The notes beneath the pieces are model-generated. The model did not search any database. It saw only the letters and a list, made by a program, of their open reading frames with translations, and was not told the DNA's origin. Of a stretch of 40,378 nucleotides of DNA, positions 1 to 9,842 are shown in pieces (position 1 is the stretch's first letter; the number at the start of each line of letters is the position of its first letter). Source of the DNA: Candidatus Cloacimonadota bacterium (GTDB taxonomy: Bacteria; Cloacimonadota; Cloacimonadia; Cloacimonadales; PWNZ01); contig PWNZ01000148.1 of assembly GCA_003564135.1 (NCBI GenBank), forward strand, positions 1-40,378, in the 5' to 3' direction. Both the position numbers and the translations under genes were made by a program.

Positions 1-1269
1 GAAGATGTTGACTATGAGCTTAATTTTGGGTATCCGTTTTTAAGGGCTTTTTATAGTGAAAGCCCTAAAATAGCCGAAAACCCTTCACCTGCTGATGACA
101 GCAGCAGCGTTTCTGTTCATTTGGAAGAGTTGAGCTGGAGCTATTTTTCTGAGCCTACTTTTGCCAACCCGCTAGGCTTCAGAGTTTATTTTAACAAGAC
201 GGGAGAGTTCGGCGAAGATGATGATTTTACCTGGGTTCCTTATGAAGATGAGCAGACGAACTATGCAAACTCTGATATTCTGCCCGAGAAATTGGATTAT
301 TATACCGAATATTTCTGGAAAGTCGTACCCACAACAGAACAGCCCGGAAGAAACCTCGGAAACCAAAACAGAAAGCAGAGAATAAATCAGAGCAGAGATT
401 TTAGCCGTTATCGAGATGATGCTGAAAACTGTCCGGTTTGGTCGTTCAAAACCGAAAAGAATCCTCGGCCTGTGACAGCCATTAACCCATATCCGGCTGA
501 TAAATCTGTAGATATATCTGTCGATTTAGACAGTTTAAGGTGGAGTTATGAAATAGACCCAAGACACGTTAAACCTGCCGGATTCAAGGTATATCTTAAT
601 GCTACCGGAGAATTTACTGAAGAGGATGATTATAACTGGATAGATTTTTGCAGTGAAACTAACGATTATACCTCAACCGAACTGCCTATTGTACAACTTG
701 ATTATAAGACTACTTATTATTGGCAGGTTGTACCGGCAGTTGCAGAGCCTGACAGACGGGTAAACAATACTAATTATTCGGGCAGAAACAGTAAAAGAGC
801 CACAAGAAACAGAGAACAGCAAAACGAAAGATTCAGCCAACTACCCGTTAACCACCGGGGGCAAGACAATCCCCAATACAGGTATTCATCCACCCCAGCG
901 AGATTATCTTTGCGGTCTCAGGACAATCTAAAGCCTGAGGTATGGTCTTTTACCACAGAAAAAGAGACATATACTGATGCCGTGCCGGAATTGGTTACGA
1001 GCCTGAATAAAAATTACCCCAATCCTTTTAACCCGGAAACAGTTATTAATTTCAGTATTGCGGAAGCCGGTGAGGTAACTATCGATATTTACAACCTTAA
1101 AGGACAAAAAGTTAAAACACTGGTTGACGGTTACTTCGATAAAGGGCACCATCAAGCTGTTTGGAATGGATTAGGAGAGAATAATATAGCTGTCGGGAGT
1201 GGGCTTTATATCTATCGAATGAAGACCGGACAATACATAAACGTTAAGAAAATGATCCTGCTCAGATAA
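1..1269 (+). CDS. Giant secreted protein, C-terminal part (5' end outside window)
   Basis: The frame is open from base 1 to the TAA at 1267-1269, so the gene begins before the window and the real start is not visible. A TTG at 121 is only an internal codon. What remains is two Ig/FnIII-like modules (bases about 70-465 and 475-955), each ending in a VWSF-T/K-TEK strand, followed by a C-terminal sorting-type domain with NYPNPFNPET near base 1010 and GSGLYIYR near 1198. Bases 1-1040 are nearly identical to 5196-6235 of the next gene at a constant offset of 5195 bases, so the two are tandem paralogues. By family knowledge the last 85 residues resemble the FlgD-like or type IX sorting domains of exported proteins. 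The upstream catalytic or binding part is unknown; by analogy with its neighbour it may be a protease. Confidence 0.9.
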   Translation, partial: EDVDYELNFGYPFLRAFYSESPKIAENPSPADDSSSVSVHLEELSWSYFSEPTFANPLGFRVYFNKTGEFGEDDDFTWVPYEDEQTNYANSDILPEKLDYYTEYFWKVVPTTEQPGRNLGNQNRKQRINQSRDFSRYRDDAENCPVWSFKTEKNPRPVTAINPYPADKSVDISVDLDSLRWSYEIDPRHVKPAGFKVYLNATGEFTEEDDYNWIDFCSETNDYTSTELPIVQLDYKTTYYWQVVPAVAEPDRRVNNTNYSGRNSKRATRNREQQNERFSQLPVNHRGQDNPQYRYSSTPARLSLRSQDNLKPEVWSFTTEKETYTDAVPELVTSLNKNYPNPFNPETVINFSIAEAGEVTIDIYNLKGQKVKTLVDGYFDKGHHQAVWNGLGENNIAVGSGLYIYRMKTGQYINVKKMILLR

Positions 1270-1313
1270 TACCCCCCCACGTGGATTCGATAAAAAAGAA
1301 ATAACCAAAGGAT

Positions 1314-4300
1314 ATGAAAATGAAAAATTTACGTATAATACTGCTTATTATTACAGTCGTTACCTTTCTTAGTTTATTGCAGGCTAAATTATACGCTGAC
1401 ACACACTATTTGATTGATGAATCAGGTTTTACGGAAGAAACGATTATCGCTGACAAAGAGAATTTGCCTGATTTCTTAGTAAGTGACAACTCTTCCCCGG
1501 AAGCGGATATAAAGCAGGACTATGAAGTTCAGCGTTTTCGGGAGATACAACTGTCAAGAGAGTTAACGGAAGCCGGAAAATTAGTTCACGGCGACAAGGT
1601 TACTCTCAACCTTTTCGATGATGTTCAATACACAGGTTCGCTTGACAGAACCAATATCAATATAAACGGAACATACTCACTAAGGGTAAGACTGGACGAT
1701 TATCAGCTCGGTTATATGTTGATGTCCACAACGCAAGAGAGGACATTAGCCAAAATACGAATTCCGGAGAATAATGAGTTTTATCTTATCAAGAGTGACC
1801 CGGTGACCTTCCGGCACTACCTTCTGGATATCGGAGATGATAATCGCCATCATTTGGAAAGCGGCCCGCCATTAATACCTGAAGACGAAGATATAAGAGA
1901 GAGAAGACGTGATGACACTGAAGGGATTCGTCACAACCTTGAAGATAATACACCCCAGAGTAGGAACCCACAACCGCAAGACCCTGCTCTGATTGATTTA
2001 ATGATCGTCTATACAACTACAGCTAAGGCTTGGGCTGATCAGGAAGGCGGCGGTATAGATAATGTTATTGCTCAGACTATGGAAAACTCTCAGCTTGTTC
2101 ACGATAACAGCGGAACAGGTATTACTTTATATCTGGTTCATTCTGATTCTATCAGTTACAATGAAAGCGGTAACAGCGGTTTGGACTTGCAGCGCATGAC
2201 ATCCACAACCTATCAGGGTACCCGGGAAGTGCACGAGTTGCGGGATGAACATGGCGCTGATTTAATTGCCCTCTTAGCGAGAGTCAGTGATGTCGGAGGT
2301 GTTGCTTGGTTATTGACCAGACCACACGGTCATCCTGAGCGGGGATTTTCTTTAACCAGAGTACAGCAGGCTGCTGCTACTTACACATTTGCTCATGAAT
2401 TAGGCCATAACATGGGAGCAGGGCATCACAGAGCTCAAAACTTTCAACCCGGTCCGGGAATATTTAACTACTCGGCAGGCTGGAGATGGACAGGTGGAGA
2501 TAATAGACGCTACTGTACTATAATGACCTATACCAGCGGACAATACTTTTATGATGGTCTGAACCATTCCCACGTTCCTTATTTTTCTAATCCCGATATT
2601 TTCTACGAGGATGATGCTACAGGACACGCCATTTTTGGCGATAATGCCCGAACTTTAAGCGAGACTAAGCATCCGATAGCTAACTATCGTGAAACTGTTT
2701 TCGTAATTGAAGACTATCCCTGGTCTGAAAGCTTTGCTGAAGAGGTTTTTCCGCCTTTACGCTGGCAGGTTGTTACAGCCTCAGGAGACGGTCAATGGCA
2801 GCGAAGTTCAGGTGGTCATGATAATAATCCCCCACCGGCAGCGGAAGGTGAGTTTAATGCTCTATTTTATGCAGGTGATGATCGTGGCAGCAGAGGTGGA
2901 TTAATAACTCCTGAGCTTGATTTGAGTGGCAGAATAAACAGACAGCTATCTTTTTCACATGCTCAGGCCGCAAGAGACGGTAATCACGATATATTAAACG
3001 TTTTTTACCGTGAATCGAGACATGATGAATGGATAAGAATTGCCTTCTATGAGGAAGAAACTGCCGATTGGACATTGCGTACCATTAATCTGCCGGACAC
3101 CCTGGACACTATGTTTATAAAATTCGAAGCCACGTCTGATAATGGCTATGGGACAGCAGTCGATAATATAACAGTTGATAGTGATCTCGCAGCTGATTTC
3201 CCGGTTGCCGCTTCCAATCCTTATCCGGTGAACGATTCGATCAGTGTATCTGTCAATTTAGAGTCCTTGAGCTGGGATTATATAGATGAAGCCGACTATG
3301 CTGAGCCTGTAGGATTTAGAGTTTATTTCGGCACTGATGCCGAATTCGGTGGAGACGATAATTATGACTGGGTGCCTTATGAAGAGGGGCAAGCCAGGTA
3401 TTATACTGCCGAAATACTGCCTGAATTAGAAATTGGAAGGAGATATTATTGGCTAGTAATACCTACTACTGATGATGATGATGACGGCAGAAAAGGTGAC
3501 GACCGTAGAAGAGGTTCTGTTGCCGCCGGTAGAAATAATCAGCAATATAATTACCGTAACGATGCGGCTAATTGTCCTGTATGGTCATTTTGGACTGAAG
3601 GCCCTCTTGTTCAGGTATCCGGACGAGTTACCGGCAACGATGCTCCTGAAGGTTTAGTTGATGCTCTGGTTTACTTTTCCAATGGAAGCGACACTTTCAG
3701 AGTTGAAACCGGTAACAACGGCGAGTTTGTTATCAATGATGTAGAGGGGAGTTCAGACGGGCTGCCTTACGATTTAAGAATTACCAATGATGGATATCAA
3801 CCACATGCAAGCAGGCAGCAGGTTATGGCTGAGCCCTTGAACCTCGGTGATATAAGACTCGCTGAACTGGCCTGGGAACCCCGAAATCTTGTTACTGAAA
3901 TCAGTGTAGACGGTCACAGAGTTATTCTAAACTGGGAAGCTCCATTGCCGGGCCGAGCAGCGGGTTTTAACTCTCAGAGCCCTGTTCTCAGCTCTATTGC
4001 GTCTCATCCCCAAGCCTCTCTCTCCTTCGATGAAAAACGAAACATCAACAATAGCAGACAAAGAAGAAAAACTAATGAGCGGAGTTCGGGACTCGAGCAG
4101 GATCGGGAACTGGAAGGATACCGTATTTACCGGTTTGTAATTTATGATGAAGAAAACTATGATGACTGGAGTTATCTGGGATATATTGAAGATACTGTTT
4201 ATTCCGATACATTATGGGTTGAACTTGATTACGGAAGATATAAATATGCAGTCCGGGCGGTTTATACGAACGATGTCTTTTCCGGGTTTATTAATTCGGA

Positions 4301-6464
4301 CATTGTTAAGAAAGAGTTTTCCGGCGGCTCCGGTAACGAACAAGACCCTTGGCTGGTAAGCAGCGTAGATGAGTTAAACATGATTAGATACTATACGGGT
4401 GCCGAACACAGGGATAAACACTTTAAGCAAACAGCAAACCTTGACTTTGCCGGAACTGCTTGGAGTGATGGCAAAGGATGGCTTCCTATCGGATCGAGTG
4501 CCTCACAGTTTCAAGGGCACTATGATGGTAATGGTCTACTGATAGACAACCTTATGATAAATAGATGGGATTTGAATAATGTCGGTCTTTTTGGTTATTG
4601 TCGAGATGCAACTCTGAAAAATATCTCGGTTATAAATGCCGATGTTGCAGGCGGCAGATGGGTTGGAGTTTTGGTCGGAGATTTCACCGGTGACGATATA
4701 ACTGCCGAAATCATTAACTGTTTTACGAGTGGGTCAGTTACCGGAATTGACAGAGTCGGTGGCTTAGCCGGATATCTTATTAATGCCGATATAATATCCA
4801 GTTATGCGACAACTGCTGTTACCGGTATTGACTTTGGTCAAATCGGGGCAGGTGGTCTCGTCGGATTTCTTAATACCGGAAGTACCGTCAGCAACAGCTT
4901 TGCTGACGGAGAAATTAACGTAGAAAACAACGGAAGCCATGTCGGTAGTTTAGTCGGCAGGTTGCGAGAATCGTCGGTAACCAACAGCTTTGCCGTCGGA
5001 AATGTATCGGCTGAAAGGGAAGCAGGTGGCCTGATTGGCGGAGAAGCAGACGCCGTTGTTAATAACTGCTATTGGGATATGCAGACGACACAGCAAGAAG
5101 AGTCAGCCGGAGGAAGCGGCAGAACAACCGCTCAAATGACCTTTCCTTACGATGATGAAACATATATTGACTGGGATTTTCAAGATATATGGATGGAAGA
5201 TGTTAACTCCGTTATAAACTCAGGATACCCGTTCTTGCGGCATTTTTATAGTGAAAGCCCCAAAATAGCCGGATACCCTTCACCTGCTGATGACAGCAGC
5301 GGCGTTTCTGTTTATTTGGAAGAGTTGAGCTGGAGCTATTTTTCTGAACCTACTTTTGCCGACCCGTTAGGCTTCAGAGTCTATTTTAACGAGACGGGAG
5401 AGTTCGGCGAAGATGATGATTTTGCCTGGATTCCTTATGAAGATGAGCAGGCGAACTATGCAAACTCTGATATTCTTCCCGAGAAATTGGATTATTATAC
5501 CGAATATTTCTGGAAAGTCGTACCCACAACAGAACAGCCCGGAAGAAACCTCGGAAACCAAAGCAGAAAGCAGAGAATAAATCAGAGCAGAGATTTTAGC
5601 CGTTATCGAGATGATGCTGAAAACTGTCCGGTATGGTCGTTCAAAACCGAAAAGAATCCTCAGCCTATAATAGCCTCTATCCCGTATCCGGCTGATAAAT
5701 CTGTAGATATATCTGTCGATTTAGACAGTTTAAGGTGGAGTTATGAAATTGATGCGAGTCATGTTGAACCTGCCGGCTTTAAGGTATATCTTAATACTAC
5801 CGGAAAATTTGCTGAAGATGATGATTATGACTGGATAGATTTTTGCAGTGAAACTAACGAATTTGCCTCTACCGAACTGCTTACTGAACTGCTTGAGTAT
5901 AAGACAGCTTACTATTGGCAGGTTGTACCGGCAGTCGAAGGGTCTGACAGACGGGCAAATAATGCTAATTATTCGGGCAGAAACAGTAAAAGAGCCACAA
6001 GAAACAGAGAAGAAAGAAACGAGAGATTCAACCAACTACCCGTTAAACGCCGGGGACAAGTCAATCCCCAATACAGGTCTTCATCCTCCCCAGCGAGATT
6101 ATCTTTGCAGTATGAAAACGGTCTAAAGCCTGAAGTATGGTCTTTTACTACAGAAAAAGAGACATATACTGATGCCGTGCCGGAATTGGTTACGAGCCTG
6201 AATAAAAATTACCCCAATCCTTTTAACCCGGAAACTATAATTGGTTTCAGCTTAGCTGAACCCGGAAACGTGATTGTCGATATCTTTAACAGCAAAGGCC
6301 AAAAGGTTAGAACGGTTATCAATAATGAATTTGAAAAAGGTCATCACCGGATAGTGTGGGACGGATTAGCAGAGAATGACAGACCGCTTGGCAGTGGAAT
6401 TTATTTCTATCGATTGAAAACCAAAGATTATACCGAGGTCCGAAAAATGATTATGCTCAGGTAG
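1314..6464 (+). CDS. Giant secreted reprolysin-like zinc metalloprotease with GLUG repeats and C-terminal sorting domain
   Basis: This encodes 1716 residues. AAAGGA precedes the ATG at a normal distance, and residues 1-28 form a signal peptide. The zinc site is HELGHNMGAGHH at 361-372 (HExxHxxGxxH) with a Met-turn IMTY around Met404, which places the catalytic domain in the metzincin clan (M12B/reprolysin-like). In order come: a propeptide-like region (30-215), protease (about 220-465), a MAM/cleaved-adhesin-like jellyroll (470-628), an Ig-like module (630-760), a carboxypeptidase-regulatory-like domain (763-855), FnIII (858-1000), GLUG repeats (about 1090-1258), two more Ig-like modules (1319-1616), and a sorting-type domain with NYPNPFNPET (about 1630-1716). 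It probably acts outside the cell or on the surface on proteins or peptides; the substrate is unknown. Its C-terminal 415 residues duplicate the end of the preceding gene, 44 bases upstream on the same strand. Several domains carry long Arg/Asn-rich inserts. Confidence 0.93.
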   Translation: MKMKNLRIILLIITVVTFLSLLQAKLYADTHYLIDESGFTEETIIADKENLPDFLVSDNSSPEADIKQDYEVQRFREIQLSRELTEAGKLVHGDKVTLNLFDDVQYTGSLDRTNININGTYSLRVRLDDYQLGYMLMSTTQERTLAKIRIPENNEFYLIKSDPVTFRHYLLDIGDDNRHHLESGPPLIPEDEDIRERRRDDTEGIRHNLEDNTPQSRNPQPQDPALIDLMIVYTTTAKAWADQEGGGIDNVIAQTMENSQLVHDNSGTGITLYLVHSDSISYNESGNSGLDLQRMTSTTYQGTREVHELRDEHGADLIALLARVSDVGGVAWLLTRPHGHPERGFSLTRVQQAAATYTFAHELGHNMGAGHHRAQNFQPGPGIFNYSAGWRWTGGDNRRYCTIMTYTSGQYFYDGLNHSHVPYFSNPDIFYEDDATGHAIFGDNARTLSETKHPIANYRETVFVIEDYPWSESFAEEVFPPLRWQVVTASGDGQWQRSSGGHDNNPPPAAEGEFNALFYAGDDRGSRGGLITPELDLSGRINRQLSFSHAQAARDGNHDILNVFYRESRHDEWIRIAFYEEETADWTLRTINLPDTLDTMFIKFEATSDNGYGTAVDNITVDSDLAADFPVAASNPYPVNDSISVSVNLESLSWDYIDEADYAEPVGFRVYFGTDAEFGGDDNYDWVPYEEGQARYYTAEILPELEIGRRYYWLVIPTTDDDDDGRKGDDRRRGSVAAGRNNQQYNYRNDAANCPVWSFWTEGPLVQVSGRVTGNDAPEGLVDALVYFSNGSDTFRVETGNNGEFVINDVEGSSDGLPYDLRITNDGYQPHASRQQVMAEPLNLGDIRLAELAWEPRNLVTEISVDGHRVILNWEAPLPGRAAGFNSQSPVLSSIASHPQASLSFDEKRNINNSRQRRKTNERSSGLEQDRELEGYRIYRFVIYDEENYDDWSYLGYIEDTVYSDTLWVELDYGRYKYAVRAVYTNDVFSGFINSDIVKKEFSGGSGNEQDPWLVSSVDELNMIRYYTGAEHRDKHFKQTANLDFAGTAWSDGKGWLPIGSSASQFQGHYDGNGLLIDNLMINRWDLNNVGLFGYCRDATLKNISVINADVAGGRWVGVLVGDFTGDDITAEIINCFTSGSVTGIDRVGGLAGYLINADIISSYATTAVTGIDFGQIGAGGLVGFLNTGSTVSNSFADGEINVENNGSHVGSLVGRLRESSVTNSFAVGNVSAEREAGGLIGGEADAVVNNCYWDMQTTQQEESAGGSGRTTAQMTFPYDDETYIDWDFQDIWMEDVNSVINSGYPFLRHFYSESPKIAGYPSPADDSSGVSVYLEELSWSYFSEPTFADPLGFRVYFNETGEFGEDDDFAWIPYEDEQANYANSDILPEKLDYYTEYFWKVVPTTEQPGRNLGNQSRKQRINQSRDFSRYRDDAENCPVWSFKTEKNPQPIIASIPYPADKSVDISVDLDSLRWSYEIDASHVEPAGFKVYLNTTGKFAEDDDYDWIDFCSETNEFASTELLTELLEYKTAYYWQVVPAVEGSDRRANNANYSGRNSKRATRNREERNERFNQLPVKRRGQVNPQYRSSSSPARLSLQYENGLKPEVWSFTTEKETYTDAVPELVTSLNKNYPNPFNPETIIGFSLAEPGNVIVDIFNSKGQKVRTVINNEFEKGHHRIVWDGLAENDRPLGSGIYFYRLKTKDYTEVRKMIMLR

Positions 6465-6693
6465 CGGCAGCTACTGTTCTAAATGTCCCCAAAAAAACCT
6501 ATTCACAGGCTTTTTGAAGCTCTGATTTTGCAGTTCATAGGTACCCCACCTGCATTATTTGGGTTACAGCTATCATTTTTCTCTCAGATCATAACTATAT
6601 CACTGATCTTAATAGTAATAGACTCAAACCTGTTACTGCTATAATCAATGGTATGGAAAAGATAGTTAGGGGATTTTTTCGTGGGAATATTTT

Positions 6694-7044
6694 TGGTGGA
6701 GGTGGCGGGAATCGAACCCGCGTCCAAAGATAAGACAAAAGCCGAATCTACATACTTAGTTGTTTGTGGTCTTTGTTTTCCGGGGACAAACAATCAAAAC
6801 AGACCGGAAAACGCAGCTCCTAAATCTCGTTGTTACATCGGAGCCTTTGTAACAACATAGCCGTCAAGTATGACACTTATCACACAATCGACAGCAAACC
6901 GTGTGTAAGCGTAGCAGTTAATTTAAGCTGCTAATTGATATTCGTTGTTTGCATTTAGCTTTTTGTCACCATTGATAACGGGTAGGTAACCTTCCCGGTA
7001 TGCATCGACAATCCTCTTTATCCCTGTCGAAACCGATCACCCCC
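6694..7044 (-). ncRNA. ssrA: tmRNA (transfer-messenger RNA)
   Basis: Read on the minus strand, the 3' end is the classic tRNA-like half: a T-arm GCGGGTTCGATTCCCGC and an encoded CCA at 6696-6694. The 5' end GGGGGTGATCGGTTTCGACA starts at 7044 and pairs with CACCTCC next to the CCA, giving a seven-pair acceptor stem whose third pair is G-U, the alanine identity element. The tag reading frame is 6952-6923: GCA AAC AAC GAA TAT CAA TTA GCA GCT TAA, encoding ANNEYQLAA. The ending LAA matches the proteolysis signal of other bacterial tags. The length of 351 bases is normal for a one-piece tmRNA. It rescues stalled ribosomes together with SmpB. Confidence 0.95.
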
Positions 7045-7070
7045 ATATATTGCGGTAAAAGATCCTCTGT

Positions 7071-7105
7071 ATTATAGTATACAACTGTAAGTCGTTTTAT
7101 CACAA
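7071..7105 (-). promoter_or_regulatory. Candidate promoter of tmRNA
   Basis: On the minus strand TTGTGA (7105-7100) is followed 18 bases later by TATACT (7081-7076), directly overlapping a second -10-like TATAAT (7076-7071). It lies about 27-32 bases upstream of the mature tmRNA 5' end, which leaves a short 5' leader for RNase P to remove. The match is good, but no start site is known. Confidence 0.4.
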
Positions 7106-7229
7106 CTTATTTCGTTAGCTCCAGAATATGAGAGGTGTCTCTTGAGTCAAGTCATAATTAGTTATTTCGATTGGAATGAGCCTCTTAGCTTACTATTTTT
7201 CAAAAGGTGCTTTTCTTCATGTCAGCTGC

Positions 7230-7904
7230 TTATATTGGCTCAACTTTGTAGTTTTCATTATCCCTGCAGCTTTCGTGTTCCACTTTTACTCTTTTTAGTT
7301 GGTCAGCATTACTGACTCTTGTGAATCCCGTATAGCGGTAATATCTAAGTTGTCCTATCCGAAAATCTACATCAAATATGGCAAACTCATCTCCCCAATT
7401 GTCCACAATAAGAATATCCCATTTCCCGTCAGAGATATTCCACAATCTGTTATTGCCGGGTCTGATAGTACCGGAAAGCTTATTATCACCCCAAAACATA
7501 TCTGTTGCTGGAGATATGTATACATGGGTGATGGTAAATGAATTAGAATCGTTGATTATGTCTAAACCTGCTGCATCATAAAAGTCGCTAACCCTTTTTC
7601 TGTTAGTAGAACCGGCTCTTACGCGCACACGCTCAGTTGTGTCATTCCAAATGAATATTCGGCTGCGTACGGTTAGATCAAAATTCCTGTCATCTACTCC
7701 AAAGATTGAGTATGATAAGCTCCAATTTCTTTCATAAGTACTGTTAGGACTGATTGTGCTTGATGAGCGGTCAATAGTAATTCTTGTTTCATGATTCGAA
7801 TTATTATTAAAAATGAAGGTCCCATCTTCTCTACATCCGACTAACATGGTCAATAGGCTGATTAAAAACAGATTAATCATCAGTGTTTTACTTATCTTTC
7901 TCAT
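7230..7904 (-). CDS. Predicted lipoprotein of unknown function
   Basis: This encodes 224 residues beginning with a lipoprotein signal: basic MRKISK, a hydrophobic core, then LVGC with the lipid-bearing cysteine at residue 24. AAGGAGAT precedes the ATG. The mature part is rich in Asn, Asp, Arg and alternating hydrophobic residues (for example TRITIDRS, LTVRSRIFIW), which suggests a beta-sandwich. Segments at about 110-175 recall two repeats of a strand-turn-strand unit. I do not recognise a family. It lies 33 bases downstream of sppA on the same strand and is probably co-transcribed with it. It would be anchored to the outer or inner membrane facing the periplasm or the surface. Confidence 0.8.
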   Translation of the reverse strand: MRKISKTLMINLFLISLLTMLVGCREDGTFIFNNNSNHETRITIDRSSSTISPNSTYERNWSLSYSIFGVDDRNFDLTVRSRIFIWNDTTERVRVRAGSTNRKRVSDFYDAAGLDIINDSNSFTITHVYISPATDMFWGDNKLSGTIRPGNNRLWNISDGKWDILIVDNWGDEFAIFDVDFRIGQLRYYRYTGFTRVSNADQLKRVKVEHESCRDNENYKVEPI

Positions 7905-7937
7905 GGTATCTCCTTCAGTTTGCTTCTTTTACTTGTG

Positions 7938-9752
7938 TCAATAATCAAGTTTAAACGGCATCAAGTATTGAATTGGATCGTTCTTTATATTGCTATAAAG
8001 ATTTTGCAGTGATCTTATGCTCTCCTCTATAGGAACATTGGCAGTGATTTGCTGAATAATAGCCGTAACATTAAACCTCTGTTCCATCAGGTATTCAAAC
8101 ATTGTCCGTGTGCGGGGATAGATACTAATACGGTAATCAATCAGGTCTTGCATATCTGCTGCTTTCTCGATAGCTGTATTTAGTGAGCCAATTGAGTCCA
8201 GCAAACCTACTTCTTTGGCTCTTTGAGCTGTCCATAGTCTTCCCTGGGCAGCTTGCTCAACTTCAGCTAGAGACATCTCTCTACCTTCGGCGACTCTATT
8301 TAGAAATTCATCGTAGATATTATCTAAATTTCTTTGCATCGCCCGGATATCTGATCTTCTCGGTTGTTCCCATACATTCATGAAGTTAGAAAATTTACCA
8401 CGGGAGATTGTTTGTGGATTAACACCAATTTTTCCACCCATCTGATAAAAGTTAGGAATCATGGCAACTACACCTATTGAGCCGGTCAAAGTGTAGCGGT
8501 CAGCGACGATATAATCAGCAGGAGATGCAATATAATACCCTCCGGAAGCAGCTGTGTTACTCATGGAAACAACTACCGGTTTAACTTCTCTTAACTCACT
8601 GATCGCATGATAGATTATATCGGATTCTAAAGCACTTCCACCGGGGCTGTTGATTCTGAGAACAACAGCTTTTACACTATCGTCATTTTTTAGATCTTTT
8701 AAGAGAGGAAGGACTTTCGATGCCGATATAAGTTCTGCCATATCGAACGGGTTATCGCTACTCATTGCTATCATACCCTGCATATAGACCAAAGCGATAA
8801 CATCTTCATTTCTGGCAATGCGAGATTTGAGTTTATAATTTCTTAATCTGACCAGTTTTTGTTGATCATTATTTATCAAATCAATGACCTCATCGCGCCT
8901 CATTAATGCATCTATCAAGCCGTTTTCTACGGCATAATGCCCGTTAATGAGAATATTATCGCGCTCTTCATAAACACTCTTAATCCGGTCTTTACTTAGA
9001 CGACGTCTTTCAGACAGATCACTAATAATATTATCATAAAATTCATCAAGTAGAGCGTCGAGACTCTCTTGCATTTCAGGTGACATATTGGTACGGGAGA
9101 ATTCTTCACCGGCTCCTTTATACCTGCCGGCATGGAGTACTTTAAATTCTACTCCTAACTTATCCAACATCTCTTTCATATACAATGAAGATATCCCTAC
9201 GCCGGTCAATACAATGCCTGAAGATTTGGAAGGGTTCAAAAAAACTCTATCTGCCATTGACGCCAGATAGTAATCTTGGTTTGTAGCTACCTCTAAGTAT
9301 GAATACACAGGTTTTCCTACTGATTGGAAATACTCTAAAGCTTCAATTATCTCATTCAGAACAGCAAATCCAGCTGACATAAACCGTGGTTCTAGAAATA
9401 TCCCTGCAATCCTGTCATCTTCAGCAGCAGTATAGACTTTATCAACAATATCAGAAGCTGAATGGGTTCGCGAAAAGCTAAAGATATTGTCATCTACTGA
9501 TTTATGCTCATCCAAGTTTCCCGTCAAGCGAATATGGAGAAAACTATTGTCATGAATAGTTGGTGTCTTAGTTGCCGATACGATAGAAAATACTGACCAC
9601 AATATCCCCCACGCTACAAATAGCAACGCTATTGATGTTAGACAACCCAATGTAAACCATTTAAACCTTGAGGTTTTTTTATCGGGTTGACCCTGACTAT
9701 AAGTATGATTCTCGTTTACGTTAGCCGAATAATGTGTGTTTTCTTGTTCCAT
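7938..9752 (-). CDS. sppA: Signal peptide peptidase SppA, long (two-domain) type
   Basis: This encodes 604 residues, the length of the 67-kDa E. coli-type enzyme with two tandem ClpP-like halves (family S49). A single membrane helix spans about residues 33-58. The general-base lysine is K212 in GRYKGAGEEFSR of the first half, and the nucleophile is S403 in NTAASGGYYIA of the second half; together these form the Ser/Lys dyad across the halves. INSPGG (368-372) and LTGSIGV supply oxyanion and core elements. It degrades cleaved signal peptides in the inner membrane. AAGGAGG lies five bases before the ATG. A lipoprotein gene follows 33 bases downstream. Confidence 0.95.
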   Translation of the reverse strand: MEQENTHYSANVNENHTYSQGQPDKKTSRFKWFTLGCLTSIALLFVAWGILWSVFSIVSATKTPTIHDNSFLHIRLTGNLDEHKSVDDNIFSFSRTHSASDIVDKVYTAAEDDRIAGIFLEPRFMSAGFAVLNEIIEALEYFQSVGKPVYSYLEVATNQDYYLASMADRVFLNPSKSSGIVLTGVGISSLYMKEMLDKLGVEFKVLHAGRYKGAGEEFSRTNMSPEMQESLDALLDEFYDNIISDLSERRRLSKDRIKSVYEERDNILINGHYAVENGLIDALMRRDEVIDLINNDQQKLVRLRNYKLKSRIARNEDVIALVYMQGMIAMSSDNPFDMAELISASKVLPLLKDLKNDDSVKAVVLRINSPGGSALESDIIYHAISELREVKPVVVSMSNTAASGGYYIASPADYIVADRYTLTGSIGVVAMIPNFYQMGGKIGVNPQTISRGKFSNFMNVWEQPRRSDIRAMQRNLDNIYDEFLNRVAEGREMSLAEVEQAAQGRLWTAQRAKEVGLLDSIGSLNTAIEKAADMQDLIDYRISIYPRTRTMFEYLMEQRFNVTAIIQQITANVPIEESIRSLQNLYSNIKNDPIQYLMPFKLDY

Positions 9753-9842
9753 TATTACCTCCTTAAAAAAAACATTAAGTAATCCACAGGATATAATTAC
9801 ACGAGGCCTCCTTTAAAGTTAATGATCCGGTAAGTGATATTA

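Noticed and set aside
5730..6035. Antisense open frame of 101 codons inside the metalloprotease gene
   Set aside because: It lies wholly opposite a well-supported coding region, has no ribosome site and reflects the module's codon composition; the first paralogue has comparable antisense frames.
6584..6793. Open frame over the tmRNA 3' end
   Set aside because: It crosses the tRNA-like domain of ssrA; the RNA assignment is far stronger.
7045..7229. Extra gene between tmRNA and the lipoprotein
   Set aside because: Only short frames without ribosome sites are present; the tmRNA promoter explains the conserved-looking part.
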